From NCBI GenBank assembly GCA_015065165.1, contig SVQU01000002.1, forward strand, positions 1 through 64,000: a stretch of 64,000 bases of DNA. The letters are read 5' to 3'. The notes below the pieces were generated by a model. That model did not search any database. It had not been told where the DNA came from and was given only the letters and a program-made list of their open reading frames with translations. Below are positions 9,157 through 17,254 of this stretch, in pieces. Source of the DNA: Oscillospiraceae bacterium. Its GTDB lineage: Bacteria; Bacillota; Clostridia; Oscillospirales; CAG-382. Within the stretch, counting starts at the first letter, position 1. Every line of letters begins with the position of its first letter. The translations under genes were made by a program, and so were the position numbers.

Positions 9157-9764
9157 TTCTTTTCACCCAACAGTTTTTTAAGAAAGCTTGGGCGGTGAAG
9201 CTGGCTTGCGCCCAAATTTAAAATTGCCTCGCGGTGAAGCTTTGTGGCATATCCCTTATGCTTGGCAAAGCCATAGTTGGGATATAATTTTTCGGTTTCG
9301 TCCAAAAGCCTATCTCTCGCCACCTTTGCCAAAACAGATGCGGCGGCAATAGATGGGCAAAGCGCATCCCCTTTTATAACGGGGACAGCGCGCATTTCAA
9401 ACCCGCGAACAACGTTGCCGTCAACAAGCACAAGTTCGGGTTTAACCGAAAGCTTTTCCACCGCGCGGTTCATTGCAAGCATTGCCGCGCCGAGAATATT
9501 ATGCTTTTCTATTTCGTAGACCTCGGCATGTCCCACGGCGCAATCGATACAATTTTCTCTTATTAAGTTATAAAGCTTTTCACGCTTTTTTTCGGAAAGC
9601 TTTTTGCTGTCGTCAAGACCTTCGATAACCAAGCCCTCGGGCAAAATTACCGCGGCGGCAACAACGGGACCGCACAAAGGACCTCTGCCCGCCTCGTCGC
9701 AACCGCAAACAACGGTTTCGCCGTTAACGCGAAAGGAAATTTCAAAACCCCAATCAAGAGCCAT
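9153..9764 (-). CDS. rnhB: Ribonuclease HII
   Basis: A 203-residue enzyme that cleaves RNA of RNA-DNA hybrids, including single ribonucleotides in DNA. The hallmark CDEAGRGPLCGPV carries the first catalytic Asp-Glu pair (Asp23, Glu24). LVDGN and the later SIAAASVLAKVARD block complete the usual pattern. The gene starts 3 bp after rbgA ends and overlaps yraN, giving the standard clostridial order. Confidence 0.95.
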   Translation of the reverse strand: MALDWGFEISFRVNGETVVCGCDEAGRGPLCGPVVAAAVILPEGLVIEGLDDSKKLSEKKREKLYNLIRENCIDCAVGHAEVYEIEKHNILGAAMLAMNRAVEKLSVKPELVLVDGNVVRGFEMRAVPVIKGDALCPSIAAASVLAKVARDRLLDETEKLYPNYGFAKHKGYATKLHREAILNLGASQLHRPSFLKKLLGEKK

Positions 9765-9767
9765 TTT

Positions 9768-10649
9768 TTATTCCTCGTTTTCTGTGTTTTCCGCGTTTTT
9801 GGTTAGTCTGTCCAAGGTTATTCTGCCGATTTTGGCGGCGCGGAATTCATCGAGAATTACACCTGCGGCGCGGTCCTCATCGATAACCCCGCCCGAACGC
9901 AGAAAGCCGCGCTTTCGGGCGATTTTCTCGAAAATATCAAAATCGCTGTCTTCTTCATTAATCTCGATTTTAAAGCGTTCGCAAAGGCATTGTGAATAAT
10001 AAGGTCTTATAATTCCTATAAGACGGCAGGCAAGCTCTAGAGTATCAAGGATATCATCCTTAATCGAGCCAAGGCAGGCAAGCTTAACGCCCACCGTTTG
10101 GTCCTCGAACTTATGCCAGAGTATACCGGGGGTGTCGGTTAGTTCCAACCCCAAGGAAGGGATTGAAATTCTTGCATTTTGCCTTGTAACACCGGGGCGG
10201 TCCTGGGCAATTGCCTTTTTCGTGCCGCTTATGGTGTTTATAAGTGTAGATTTACCCACGTTGGTTATGCCCACAACCATAGCGCGTATGGGACGTTTTA
10301 TACCGCGGGCGGCATCGCGCTCTAATTTTTCCTTCATAAGAGTGCGAATACCCGTTTGAATATTTTTTATACCCTTGCCGTCCTTACAATCAATAGCGAT
10401 AACCTCTCTGCCGTCGCGCCTAAGCTTGTTTTCGAAAAACTTTGTGGCGACAGGGTCGGCAAGAGAGCTTTTTGTAAGCAAGGTTAAAATAGGCTTATTG
10501 CCGAAAAGACTTTTGAAATCGGGGTTTCGGCTGGATATGGGTGCGCGGGCATCTAAAAGCTCGATAACCATATCGATATTGGGTAACGCCTCTTTAATAA
10601 GACGCTTTGCCCTTGCCATATGTCCGGGATACCAAACGATATCTGCCAT
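9768..10649 (-). CDS. rbgA: Ribosome biogenesis GTPase RbgA/YlqF
   Basis: A 293-residue circularly permuted GTPase needed for late 50S subunit assembly in Firmicutes. It begins with the family signature WYPGHMARAKR and DMVIELLDARAPISSRNP. G1 is GITNVGKSTL (about 127-136) and G3 is DTPG (172-175). Oddly, the G4 block, normally NKxD, reads TKSS at residues 59-62, so the guanine-specifying Asp is replaced by Ser. The C-terminal domain is full length, so this is not a truncated gene. The gene lies between lepB and rnhB as in other Firmicutes. Confidence 0.93.
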   Translation of the reverse strand: MADIVWYPGHMARAKRLIKEALPNIDMVIELLDARAPISSRNPDFKSLFGNKPILTLLTKSSLADPVATKFFENKLRRDGREVIAIDCKDGKGIKNIQTGIRTLMKEKLERDAARGIKRPIRAMVVGITNVGKSTLINTISGTKKAIAQDRPGVTRQNARISIPSLGLELTDTPGILWHKFEDQTVGVKLACLGSIKDDILDTLELACRLIGIIRPYYSQCLCERFKIEINEEDSDFDIFEKIARKRGFLRSGGVIDEDRAAGVILDEFRAAKIGRITLDRLTKNAENTENEE

Positions 10650-10692
10650 AATTAAACCTCGTTTCTTTAGAATTTATATGTAAAACTTAATT

Positions 10693-11385
10693 TTAATCTA
10701 CCAATCCGAATTCGGGGCTGACACGCAAAATAACCCTGCCCAAAATGCGGTTAACGCTCATTTCGCCGTAGGATGCACTGCGGCTATCTCGGGAGTTATT
10801 GCGGTTATCACCCATAACGAACACCATTCCGTCGGAAACGGTAAATTCGCCGTTATACAAATCCACCTCGGAGGGGTGCATAATCACACCCTCGCCGAAA
10901 ATCGCCTGATATTCCTTACGCATAGCGTCGATATAAGGTTCGTCAAGCTTAACCCCGTCTACGTATACTGCCCAATTTGCGTAATCGATAAACACGGTTT
11001 GACCCTCGGTGGCGATAACGCGTTTTATAATAGGCTCTTGGTCGTTATCGTGGTTTTCGGGGTTGATAACAACGATATCCCCCGTTTTGGGGGTATAAAG
11101 CAAATTGGAAATAACCAATTTGTCCTCGTGATGAAGGGTATGCTGCATAGATGCGCCGTCCACGGTAACGGGACGGAAAACAAACAAAAGCAAAACCACC
11201 ATAAGCACCAGGGCATAAACGAAGGTTTCTAAATATTCATAAAGGTAAACCAAAATGGATTTTTTGGATTTTTCGGATTTTTCTTGGATTATTTCCGCGT
11301 TCACTTCCGACGAATCGGGGGTTTCTTCAACCGCAGATTCGCAAAGTATATCCTCGTTTTGGGTGGTGTTTTCAAATTCGTTCAT
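10693..11385 (-). CDS. lepB: Signal peptidase I
   Basis: A 230-residue type I signal peptidase. An acidic cytoplasmic N-terminus of about 40 residues is followed by one membrane segment (about 50-71). The catalytic domain outside the membrane has Ser79 in GASMQHTL and Lys121 in IIKRVIA, plus the conserved GDNRNNSRDSR block. It cleaves signal peptides of secreted proteins such as the several exported proteins in this window. It is downstream of rplS, separated by a terminator-like hairpin. Confidence 0.95.
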   Translation of the reverse strand: MNEFENTTQNEDILCESAVEETPDSSEVNAEIIQEKSEKSKKSILVYLYEYLETFVYALVLMVVLLLFVFRPVTVDGASMQHTLHHEDKLVISNLLYTPKTGDIVVINPENHDNDQEPIIKRVIATEGQTVFIDYANWAVYVDGVKLDEPYIDAMRKEYQAIFGEGVIMHPSEVDLYNGEFTVSDGMVFVMGDNRNNSRDSRSASYGEMSVNRILGRVILRVSPEFGLVD

Positions 11386-11439
11386 TAAAATCGCCTTTAA
11401 TTAAAAATTTGGTACAGCCGAAAAAAATTTTCGGCTGTG

Positions 11440-11477
11440 GATAAAAAACAAGGTGTCTGCGCAGAAACGCAGACACC
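11440..11477 (-). terminator. Terminator or attenuator after rplS
   Basis: The stem GGTGTCTGCG/CGCAGACACC is followed on the minus strand by TTGTTTTTT. It separates rplS from lepB and probably sets the higher output of rplS, with partial read-through into the operon. A second hairpin (11413-11437) sits in the lepB leader. Confidence 0.75.
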
Positions 11478-11488
11478 AAAGAGTCGAT

Positions 11489-11830
11489 TTAGATTTTTTC
11501 CTTGACCTTAGCGTTCTTGCCGACCTTATCACGAAGATAGTAAAGCTTAGCACGGCGAACCTTACCACATCTTACTACTTCAACCTGCTGTACGTTAGGA
11601 GAGTGGATCGGGAAGGTCTTTTCAGTGCCAACACCGTAGGAAACACGTCTAACGGTGAAGGTCTCGGAAATACCGCCGTTCTTTCTGGCGATGACCGTAC
11701 CCTCAAAAATCTGGGTTCTGACTCTCTGTCCCTCGACGATTCTCTGGTAAACCTTTACGGTATCACCAACGTTGAATTCGGGAACTTCAGTTTTGAGCTG
11801 CTCATTTGTAAAAGCTTTTACGAAATCCAA
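11489..11830 (-). CDS. rplS: 50S ribosomal protein L19
   Basis: A 113-residue ribosomal protein at the 30S-50S interface. The family pattern is clear: [38 protein letters not shown] and [13 protein letters not shown] longer reading from an ATG at 11845 is unlikely because the Shine-Dalgarno GGAGG lies immediately after that ATG; it is well spaced (8 nt) for the TTG at 11830, giving a normal L19 N-terminus ([18 protein letters not shown]). Confidence 0.93.
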   Translation of the reverse strand: MDFVKAFTNEQLKTEVPEFNVGDTVKVYQRIVEGQRVRTQIFEGTVIARKNGGISETFTVRRVSYGVGTEKTFPIHSPNVQQVEVVRCGKVRRAKLYYLRDKVGKNAKVKEKI

Positions 11831-11901
11831 AGCAATTACCTCCATTTTTCTTCAGAGCGTTCATGCTGAGCTGCAGAGGACCGCCCGATATTATTCGATT
11901 G

Positions 11902-11930
11902 ATTATAGCATACCTTTTTATAAAAATCAA
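11902..11930 (-). promoter_or_regulatory. Sigma-A promoter of rplS
   Basis: TTGATT (11925-11930) and TATAAT (11902-11907) on the minus strand have a 17-bp spacer. About 70 nt of leader precede the start codon. Confidence 0.7.
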
Positions 11931-12012
11931 GTGTTTTCGCCGATTTTCAGCACTTTTTTATTAGAAACTATATCTTGTATGCTGTTTTTCAAAAGGTATC
12001 AACAAGTTGTAT

Positions 12013-12729
12013 TTAATCTCTAGGTCTAAAGCGGGAGGCATAGTAAAACACCTGAAAAATCGAGGTAACCAACGCCGCAACGTAGGTTAACGCCGCCGCG
12101 GTTAGAACCTTTTTCGCACCACGAAGCTCATCGTTATCAAGCGTTCCGCCCATTTCCAAAGCGCGCAAGGCTCTTTTGGATGCGTTTAATTCCACAGGCA
12201 GGGTTACAAGCTGAAATACCGCCACAGTGCAGAAAAGCACCAAGCCAACGAGATACATCATTGTTCCCAATTCTGCGCTTGCCGCCATACCGCCATAGGA
12301 GATTATACAGCCGAGAACGATAAGCAACGGGCCGATTCGCGAACCTAAATTACAAACGGGAATAATCGCCATACGAAGCTTTATGGGCGAATAATCCTGC
12401 GCGTATTGCAAAGCGTGGCCCGCCTCGTGGGCGGCAACGCCGATTGCGGCAACGCTTGTGCTGTTATAAACCGAATCCGAAAGAGAAATAGAGTTGTTTT
12501 TGGGGTTGTAATGGTCGGTGAGATTTCCCGCTACCCTGCCGATTTTCACGTTATAAACGCCACCGCCGTTAAGCACAGCCTGAGCCGCTTGGGCACCTGT
12601 CATACCTCTGCGGGAGGCGATTTTTGAAAATCTGTTGAACCTTGATTTCACCATCGCCTGAGCAACAAGACCGAAAACAAGGGCAGGAAGCATAAACACA
12701 AGATAACCGAGGTATCCGTATCCGAACAT
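12013..12729 (-). CDS. Membrane zinc metallopeptidase (YugP family)
   Basis: A 238-residue integral membrane protein of the neutral zinc metallopeptidase family (YugP, Zn_peptidase_2). An N-terminal membrane segment is followed by AAQAVLNGGGVYNV and the zinc site AAHEAGHALQYA, in which the two His and the Glu of HExxH are present. Two or three hydrophobic helices follow. Substrates in bacteria are unknown. It lies 46 bp downstream of thiT in the same direction and may share its transcript. Confidence 0.9.
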   Translation of the reverse strand: MFGYGYLGYLVFMLPALVFGLVAQAMVKSRFNRFSKIASRRGMTGAQAAQAVLNGGGVYNVKIGRVAGNLTDHYNPKNNSISLSDSVYNSTSVAAIGVAAHEAGHALQYAQDYSPIKLRMAIIPVCNLGSRIGPLLIVLGCIISYGGMAASAELGTMMYLVGLVLFCTVAVFQLVTLPVELNASKRALRALEMGGTLDNDELRGAKKVLTAAALTYVAALVTSIFQVFYYASRFRPRD

Positions 12730-12775
12730 TGAAATCTCTCCTTTAAATATTACCCGAAATTAATCGGGATTGAAC

Positions 12776-13366
12776 TTAAGACCTTGGCAATTTAGAAAGA
12801 GGTTTATACAAAACCGCCGCCAAAGCCAAGCAATAAAGCATTTCGCCCAGCATATAGCTGCCGTTATAAACCAAAGAATAAAACGCCGCCATAGTGTGGT
12901 CGAAGCTGATGTTGAAAAGCTCTACGCTATCGCCGAAGGCAAGCTTATAAATGGTTACACCCGAAATAAAGTGAACCGCAAAGCGAGCCAGCGAGCCTGC
13001 CAAAATACACCAGAACAAACCGCCCTTAAGCTTACGGAAAAAGCCCGAAAAGCCTATAACACCGTATGCGAGAACGTAATCCAGCATAACGGCAAGCAAG
13101 CCGCCGTAAACCGAAATACTGTCGCCGGTTATAAGAAATTTAACCATTCCGAATATAAAGCAGGCGGGCAGGGACCATTTCATATCCAAGCGCCAGCACA
13201 TCAGGAACAAGGGAAGCATAACAAAATCGATGCTTCCTCCGAAAATCCACAAATCGATTCGGAAAGGGGGGAACTTTAAAAGGGCGAAAACTGCGGCGAT
13301 AGCGATAAACACCGCCGCTTCACATAGGCAACGAATATTTTTTGCCGTATTGGTTTTTTGAATCAT
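12776..13366 (-). CDS. thiT: ECF transporter S component, thiamine (ThiT-like)
   Basis: A 196-residue membrane protein with about six hydrophobic helices. The block beginning at EAAVFIAIA and continuing to GGSIDFVMLPLF resembles ThiT-type substrate-binding subunits, which recruit a shared ECF energising module to import thiamine. The assignment is strengthened by a TPP riboswitch in its leader. The ATG at 13366 is preferred over an upstream in-frame ATG at 13471, which would start inside the riboswitch region, and has AAAGGA 8 nt before it. No ECF ATPase or T component is in the window. Confidence 0.88.
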   Translation of the reverse strand: MIQKTNTAKNIRCLCEAAVFIAIAAVFALLKFPPFRIDLWIFGGSIDFVMLPLFLMCWRLDMKWSLPACFIFGMVKFLITGDSISVYGGLLAVMLDYVLAYGVIGFSGFFRKLKGGLFWCILAGSLARFAVHFISGVTIYKLAFGDSVELFNISFDHTMAAFYSLVYNGSYMLGEMLYCLALAAVLYKPLSKLPRS

Positions 13367-13444
13367 TCTAAATCCTTTCCGGAACCGAACGAATAACACT
13401 TCCGCGCCGAACATTTTTGATTTTACAAAAATATTATATGGCGC

Positions 13445-13473
13445 AACAGAAAAAACCATACGGCAAAGCACGT
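13445..13473 (-). terminator. Candidate riboswitch-controlled terminator
   Basis: On the minus strand, ATACG, a small loop, CGTAT and then GGTTTTTT follow directly after the riboswitch aptamer. This would serve as the expression platform. Confidence 0.5.
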
Positions 13474-13477
13474 ATAT

Positions 13478-13560
13478 ATTCTCCCTACGGCAGCATTATC
13501 TGCGTCAGGTTCCTCGGGTATAATCTCAGCCGTGTTATAAAACACAGCACCCCGTTTAAA
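13478..13560 (-). ncRNA. TPP (THI-box) riboswitch
   Basis: Read on the minus strand the conserved TPP aptamer elements occur in order: GGGGTGCT, then GGCTGAGA followed by ACCC, then GAACCTGA, then CAGATAATGCTGCCGTAGGGAG. These match the THI-box consensus closely. It precedes thiT and should shut off expression when thiamine pyrophosphate is plentiful. Confidence 0.95.
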
Positions 13561-13601
13561 ATTTTTAATTTTGTTTTTTATTTAACAGGCCTGTTAATTT
13601 A

Positions 13602-13630
13602 TAAATACCACTTTGGTTATCTTTTGTCAA
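13602..13630 (-). promoter_or_regulatory. Promoter of the riboswitch-thiT transcript
   Basis: TTGACA (13625-13630) and TATTTA (13602-13607) on the minus strand have a 17-bp spacer, about 45 bp upstream of the aptamer. Confidence 0.6.
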
Positions 13631-13633
13631 GAG

Positions 13634-14401
13634 TTATTTTTCTTCGGGCGCGCTGTAATCCTTTATACTTACGTCCTCGCCGAAGCCTTTATACTCTACC
13701 TTGGCAACAAAATGCAAATCGAGAGTATATTCGGATTCGGGGGGAGTATAATTGGCGCTGACGGTTGGGGTATCGAAAAGCTTTATATCAAATTCGTACC
13801 TTGCGGAAACAAGTCTGCCGTCCTTTTCGGTATAGGTATATTGGGCGTCGCTATACTTTGTTTTTTCGGGTTGGGGCTTTTTAATAACCGTCGCCAAGGC
13901 GTAAATATCGCCGCCCAAAATTTCCTCGCAAAGCCATTTTGCATCCGCCGTTGAAAATTTATAGCTTGTGCCCGCGGAATTGTTCCCCACCGAAATAACC
14001 GTTTCCTCCCCGCAGGAGGGTATTTTAAAATAAGGGAATTTGGAAAGCAAAACCTCGCCGTCCCTCTCTACCTTTAAAGGGTCGCCGTTTTCCAGGCTGT
14101 ACATTATGCCGTCGGAAAAATAGTTTTCCATTTTAACCGAATTTCCCAGATAGGTTTGGTCGAAAAGCGTTTCGGCTTTTAGCTTTTCTCTATCCCAAAA
14201 GGCACTGCCCTTGGCATAATAAAGCACCGCGCCGTTGCCAAAGGTTATTTCCAGCATATAATCGCAATTTAATTTTGTTTCGCTATTGACGGTTTCCAAC
14301 GCCGAATCCATTTGCTTTTTTATTTCGGGGTTTGGCTTTTCGCCGCAGCCACAGCAAAGCAGCATTGTTAAAACCAACAGCAAAGAAAGAGTTTTTTTCA
14401 T
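13634..14401 (-). CDS. Hypothetical lipoprotein
   Basis: A 255-residue predicted lipoprotein. The signal peptide ends in a lipobox at LLCCGCGEKP, so the mature protein would be anchored to the membrane outside the cell. The rest has alternating beta-type sequence with acidic and aromatic residues (for example LNCDYMLEITFGNGAVLYY), reminiscent of outer-surface sensor or LolA/LppX-like folds, but I cannot assign a family. It follows the DUF4340 gene in the same direction, separated by a terminator-like hairpin. Confidence 0.75.
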   Translation of the reverse strand: MKKTLSLLLVLTMLLCCGCGEKPNPEIKKQMDSALETVNSETKLNCDYMLEITFGNGAVLYYAKGSAFWDREKLKAETLFDQTYLGNSVKMENYFSDGIMYSLENGDPLKVERDGEVLLSKFPYFKIPSCGEETVISVGNNSAGTSYKFSTADAKWLCEEILGGDIYALATVIKKPQPEKTKYSDAQYTYTEKDGRLVSARYEFDIKLFDTPTVSANYTPPESEYTLDLHFVAKVEYKGFGEDVSIKDYSAPEEK

Positions 14402-14426
14402 TTTTCAACCTCGGTTTATGAGGAAA

Positions 14427-14456
14427 ATTTTTCGGGGGAATGATACCCCCGAAAAC
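14427..14456 (-). terminator. Terminator after the DUF4340 gene
   Basis: The stem TTTTCGGGGG/CCCCCGAAAA lies just after the minus-strand stop at 14473 and is followed by a short AATTTT tract. Confidence 0.6.
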
Positions 14457-14472
14457 ACGTATATTTTAAAGC

Positions 14473-16929
14473 TTAGCCGCGGGTTATAATTTCCCCGTTT
14501 AAATATTTTGCAAGATTGTCGCGAACCTTATTAACATCGGTAACGTGAGCATAAAATCCGCCCACTCCGTTTATCGTATAGGCGCATCTTGCGGCATCCA
14601 CGCGATAGAACACCAAATCGGTAATTTCGGTTTTGGAATGAAGCTTAATGCGCAAATATTCCTCGCTTTGTTCACCCTCGGCGGGAGTATATTCGCCCTG
14701 CATCTTTATCATCAGCATAGATTCATAGAAGTTTCTGAAATTTTTAACGTCATAATCCTTGCCGTCGCAGGTTACACTGCCCAAGGCGCCGCCGGTTTCG
14801 TCAAGACCTAATTCGAACTTATATTCCTTGCCGTCAACGGTTACGTCGATTTGGTCGATATCCGTAAGATACATAGAGATGGGAGAATGGTCGATATACT
14901 GAAGCATACCCCAATCGAGCCATTTTGCGGTTTCCTTGGAAAGCTCTACGATAACGTCGGTGGTGGCAATAATATCCTTGCCGTTTACGTTACCCGTAAA
15001 GGTGGTATAGGCATTATATTTGCCCTCTTTATTGGGGGCGGAGAGATAAAGGTGCGTAATCACGCCCTGATATTCAAAGGAAAAATGCTTTTCGGGTTTA
15101 TCCAAGCCGAATTTGGCAAGGACCTCGGTTTTAAGCTTATCGCCCGAAAGGTCGCCGTTATCCGAAAATCCGAAGCCCACAACCTTTTCGCCCTTTAAAG
15201 CAGCAATGGATTGGATAAAATCGTTGAAGTTTGTCATATCAAGGTGGGAATAGTTATATCCCGGGTTGATATATTCCGAGGGGGCAACCAGCTTCCAGGT
15301 GCCGCCAACCGCATCCATAGGCTGTAAATCCTCACCGTCGCCGTAGATACGGATTTCGTCCATTACCACGTATGCCTGTACCCTTTGGGGAACGTCAAAG
15401 GTGATTTTAACGTATTTTACAAGGGTTTCGTCGGTAAAGCTTATTTCGTAATTTTTAACCGTTTTGTCGGATTGGCTGGGGGAAGCGCTGCCGTTTTCCA
15501 CCGACGCCCAGTTAAAGCCGTCGTAGGATTTACTTACGGTAACCTTTGCAGGGAGGAACGCGCCGTTGGCTTCGTCCCTGAGCAAGCCGAAGGTAACCTT
15601 ATATTCGCCCTTTTTGGGTTGCTTTGCAAGGGCGCAAACAAAATTGGTGGCTTTTGCATCACTGCTGGTCAATCCTGCGAAAACGTTTAGGTTTTTAGTC
15701 CAACCGCCCTCGTAGGCGCTGTAATCGGATTTAGCCGAGACCTTATCCGATATGGTTTTCACAGCGTTTCCGTCTGCCGCCGCAAGGTTGCTTGCAGGCT
15801 TGAAATAGGAAATGCTTTTTGCAACCGCGCTGATACCGTCTTTATACAAATCCATACGGATGTCGCCGATGTTGTATATCTTTGTGGCATCCTCTATGGC
15901 GTTTAGGATTTCGGTGCTCATTATATCCGCCTGGGGCAGACCTATAGAACCCTCGAAGCTATCGGCGGGGATGAAATATATCAAATCCTTGGAAAGGTTG
16001 TGCATTAAGGTATCCGCAACGTCCTCTTTGCCCGAGGGCTTGAAGATACCGCCGATATATCTTGCGAAATAATATCTGGCGCTGGAGGATTTTTTGCCGA
16101 TATACACGGTGTGTATAGCGTAATTACCCTCTTTATCGTCGGTGGTCATCAATGAATAATAACCGTTTTCGGGTTCTTTTTCGTTCAAGCCGAAATCGTC
16201 CCAGCTTTGCCCGTCGGGCATTTCCATTTTGCCATAGGCAACGGCATGACGGCAGTTTGTGGTCAAAAGCGAGAACATTTCATCGTTATAGCTTATTGCG
16301 CGGGAGGTGTTGAAGTAAAATCGGTTATCCGCTTGGTAGATAGAATATTCCCCGTGTTGGTTGGAAATGGTTAAATAAGAAATACCGCTTCTTTCGATAG
16401 AGGGGAAAATAAAGGGTGCGCCGCTCGTGGTGATTCTATCACCGTCGGCATCAAAGCCTTCCAAAGGGCGAACGGATATTTCCTGTTGGTCTTTATTTGT
16501 CAGCGAGAAAATTCTGTTACAAATAAGAGATTCGCCGTCAAAGCCGTAGACAGTGCCGTCATAAAGGGTTTTGAAGAAAAGCGAAAAGGGGATTTCTCCG
16601 CTTCCGTTCTCGGTGCTGACAAGCACACCCGAAAAATCGCCCTTGGGGCTTTTATCGGTTTCCACAGAAATATTCTTACCGCTGTCGGCAACCGAGAGGG
16701 CAAAACGGTAAATCATTTCCCAATCGGGGTTTGCGGAATCATAACCGAAAAGCTCTATCTTCACCTTTTCATCGGTTTCGGCAAGAGAAGTCTTTACCGT
16801 TTCGGTAAGAGTATAAAAGGGGTCGCCCACCTCGTCTATTCCGTTGTCTCTTAAAAAGATAGCGTAAACTCCGAAAAGCAACGCCACCGCCACGGCAACC
16901 GCCGTAATTGTTATAATTTGTTTTTTCAT
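14473..16929 (-). CDS. DUF4340 protein with an inserted discoidin-like module
   Basis: An 818-residue protein with one N-terminal membrane segment, the rest predicted outside the cell. The N- and C-terminal parts have the DUF4340 character (for example TISNQHGEYSIYQADNRFYF and DIDQIDVTVDGKEYKFEL), a domain usually encoded beside Gld-type ABC systems. The middle, roughly residues 395-530, reads as a discoidin-like beta-sandwich ending in AYVVMDEIRIYG. ATG at 16929 is preferred over one at 17034 because GGCGGTGA precedes it and the hydrophobic segment follows at once. It is probably the accessory exported subunit of the adjacent ABC system, although a 325-bp repeat-rich gap separates them. Confidence 0.82.
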   Translation of the reverse strand: MKKQIITITAVAVAVALLFGVYAIFLRDNGIDEVGDPFYTLTETVKTSLAETDEKVKIELFGYDSANPDWEMIYRFALSVADSGKNISVETDKSPKGDFSGVLVSTENGSGEIPFSLFFKTLYDGTVYGFDGESLICNRIFSLTNKDQQEISVRPLEGFDADGDRITTSGAPFIFPSIERSGISYLTISNQHGEYSIYQADNRFYFNTSRAISYNDEMFSLLTTNCRHAVAYGKMEMPDGQSWDDFGLNEKEPENGYYSLMTTDDKEGNYAIHTVYIGKKSSSARYYFARYIGGIFKPSGKEDVADTLMHNLSKDLIYFIPADSFEGSIGLPQADIMSTEILNAIEDATKIYNIGDIRMDLYKDGISAVAKSISYFKPASNLAAADGNAVKTISDKVSAKSDYSAYEGGWTKNLNVFAGLTSSDAKATNFVCALAKQPKKGEYKVTFGLLRDEANGAFLPAKVTVSKSYDGFNWASVENGSASPSQSDKTVKNYEISFTDETLVKYVKITFDVPQRVQAYVVMDEIRIYGDGEDLQPMDAVGGTWKLVAPSEYINPGYNYSHLDMTNFNDFIQSIAALKGEKVVGFGFSDNGDLSGDKLKTEVLAKFGLDKPEKHFSFEYQGVITHLYLSAPNKEGKYNAYTTFTGNVNGKDIIATTDVIVELSKETAKWLDWGMLQYIDHSPISMYLTDIDQIDVTVDGKEYKFELGLDETGGALGSVTCDGKDYDVKNFRNFYESMLMIKMQGEYTPAEGEQSEEYLRIKLHSKTEITDLVFYRVDAARCAYTINGVGGFYAHVTDVNKVRDNLAKYLNGEIITRG

Positions 16930-17254
16930 TTTTTCACCGCCCACGATATAGGTTTGTTTTAGTTCATACCCTATACCCGCGAGGTACAAGGTTTTTAGAA
17001 ATTTGTGTTTAAAGCGTTCCTTATCAAATTTCAAGGTTATTTATACGTGTCTTATTGCGGGTCGTCGGGGACGCCGACCCCTACAGAACTCAAGCACCCT
17101 CGCCCTACAGTAGTAAAATATTTTTCCGAAAATGTAATTTTCGGGCACTAAAAGTTTTTTGGGGGGTTGGGGTCCCCGCAAAATATGGTTTTGCGGGGTA
17201 ATTCAGGGGGATTTTTGCAAAAATCCCCCTTTATAAAAATTATAAAAAATTCAA
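16930..17254. repeat. Intergenic repeat block (REP plus compound element)
   Basis: No gene seen. A GTAG-footed REP-like hairpin lies at 17055-17085 (reverse orientation). A compound element covers 17129-17235: a CCGAAAATG/ATTTTCGG hairpin, GTTTTTTGGGG, a GGGGTCCCCGCAAAA hairpin (17170-17200), then AGGGGGATTTTT/AAAAATCCCCCT, which can act as terminator for the upstream ABC genes. Confidence 0.75.
17055..17085 (-). repeat. REP-like hairpin, GTAG foot
   Basis: Reverse-complement copy of the GTAGGGGTCGGCGTCC type hairpin that also lies inside the RAYT gene at 30864. Confidence 0.7.
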
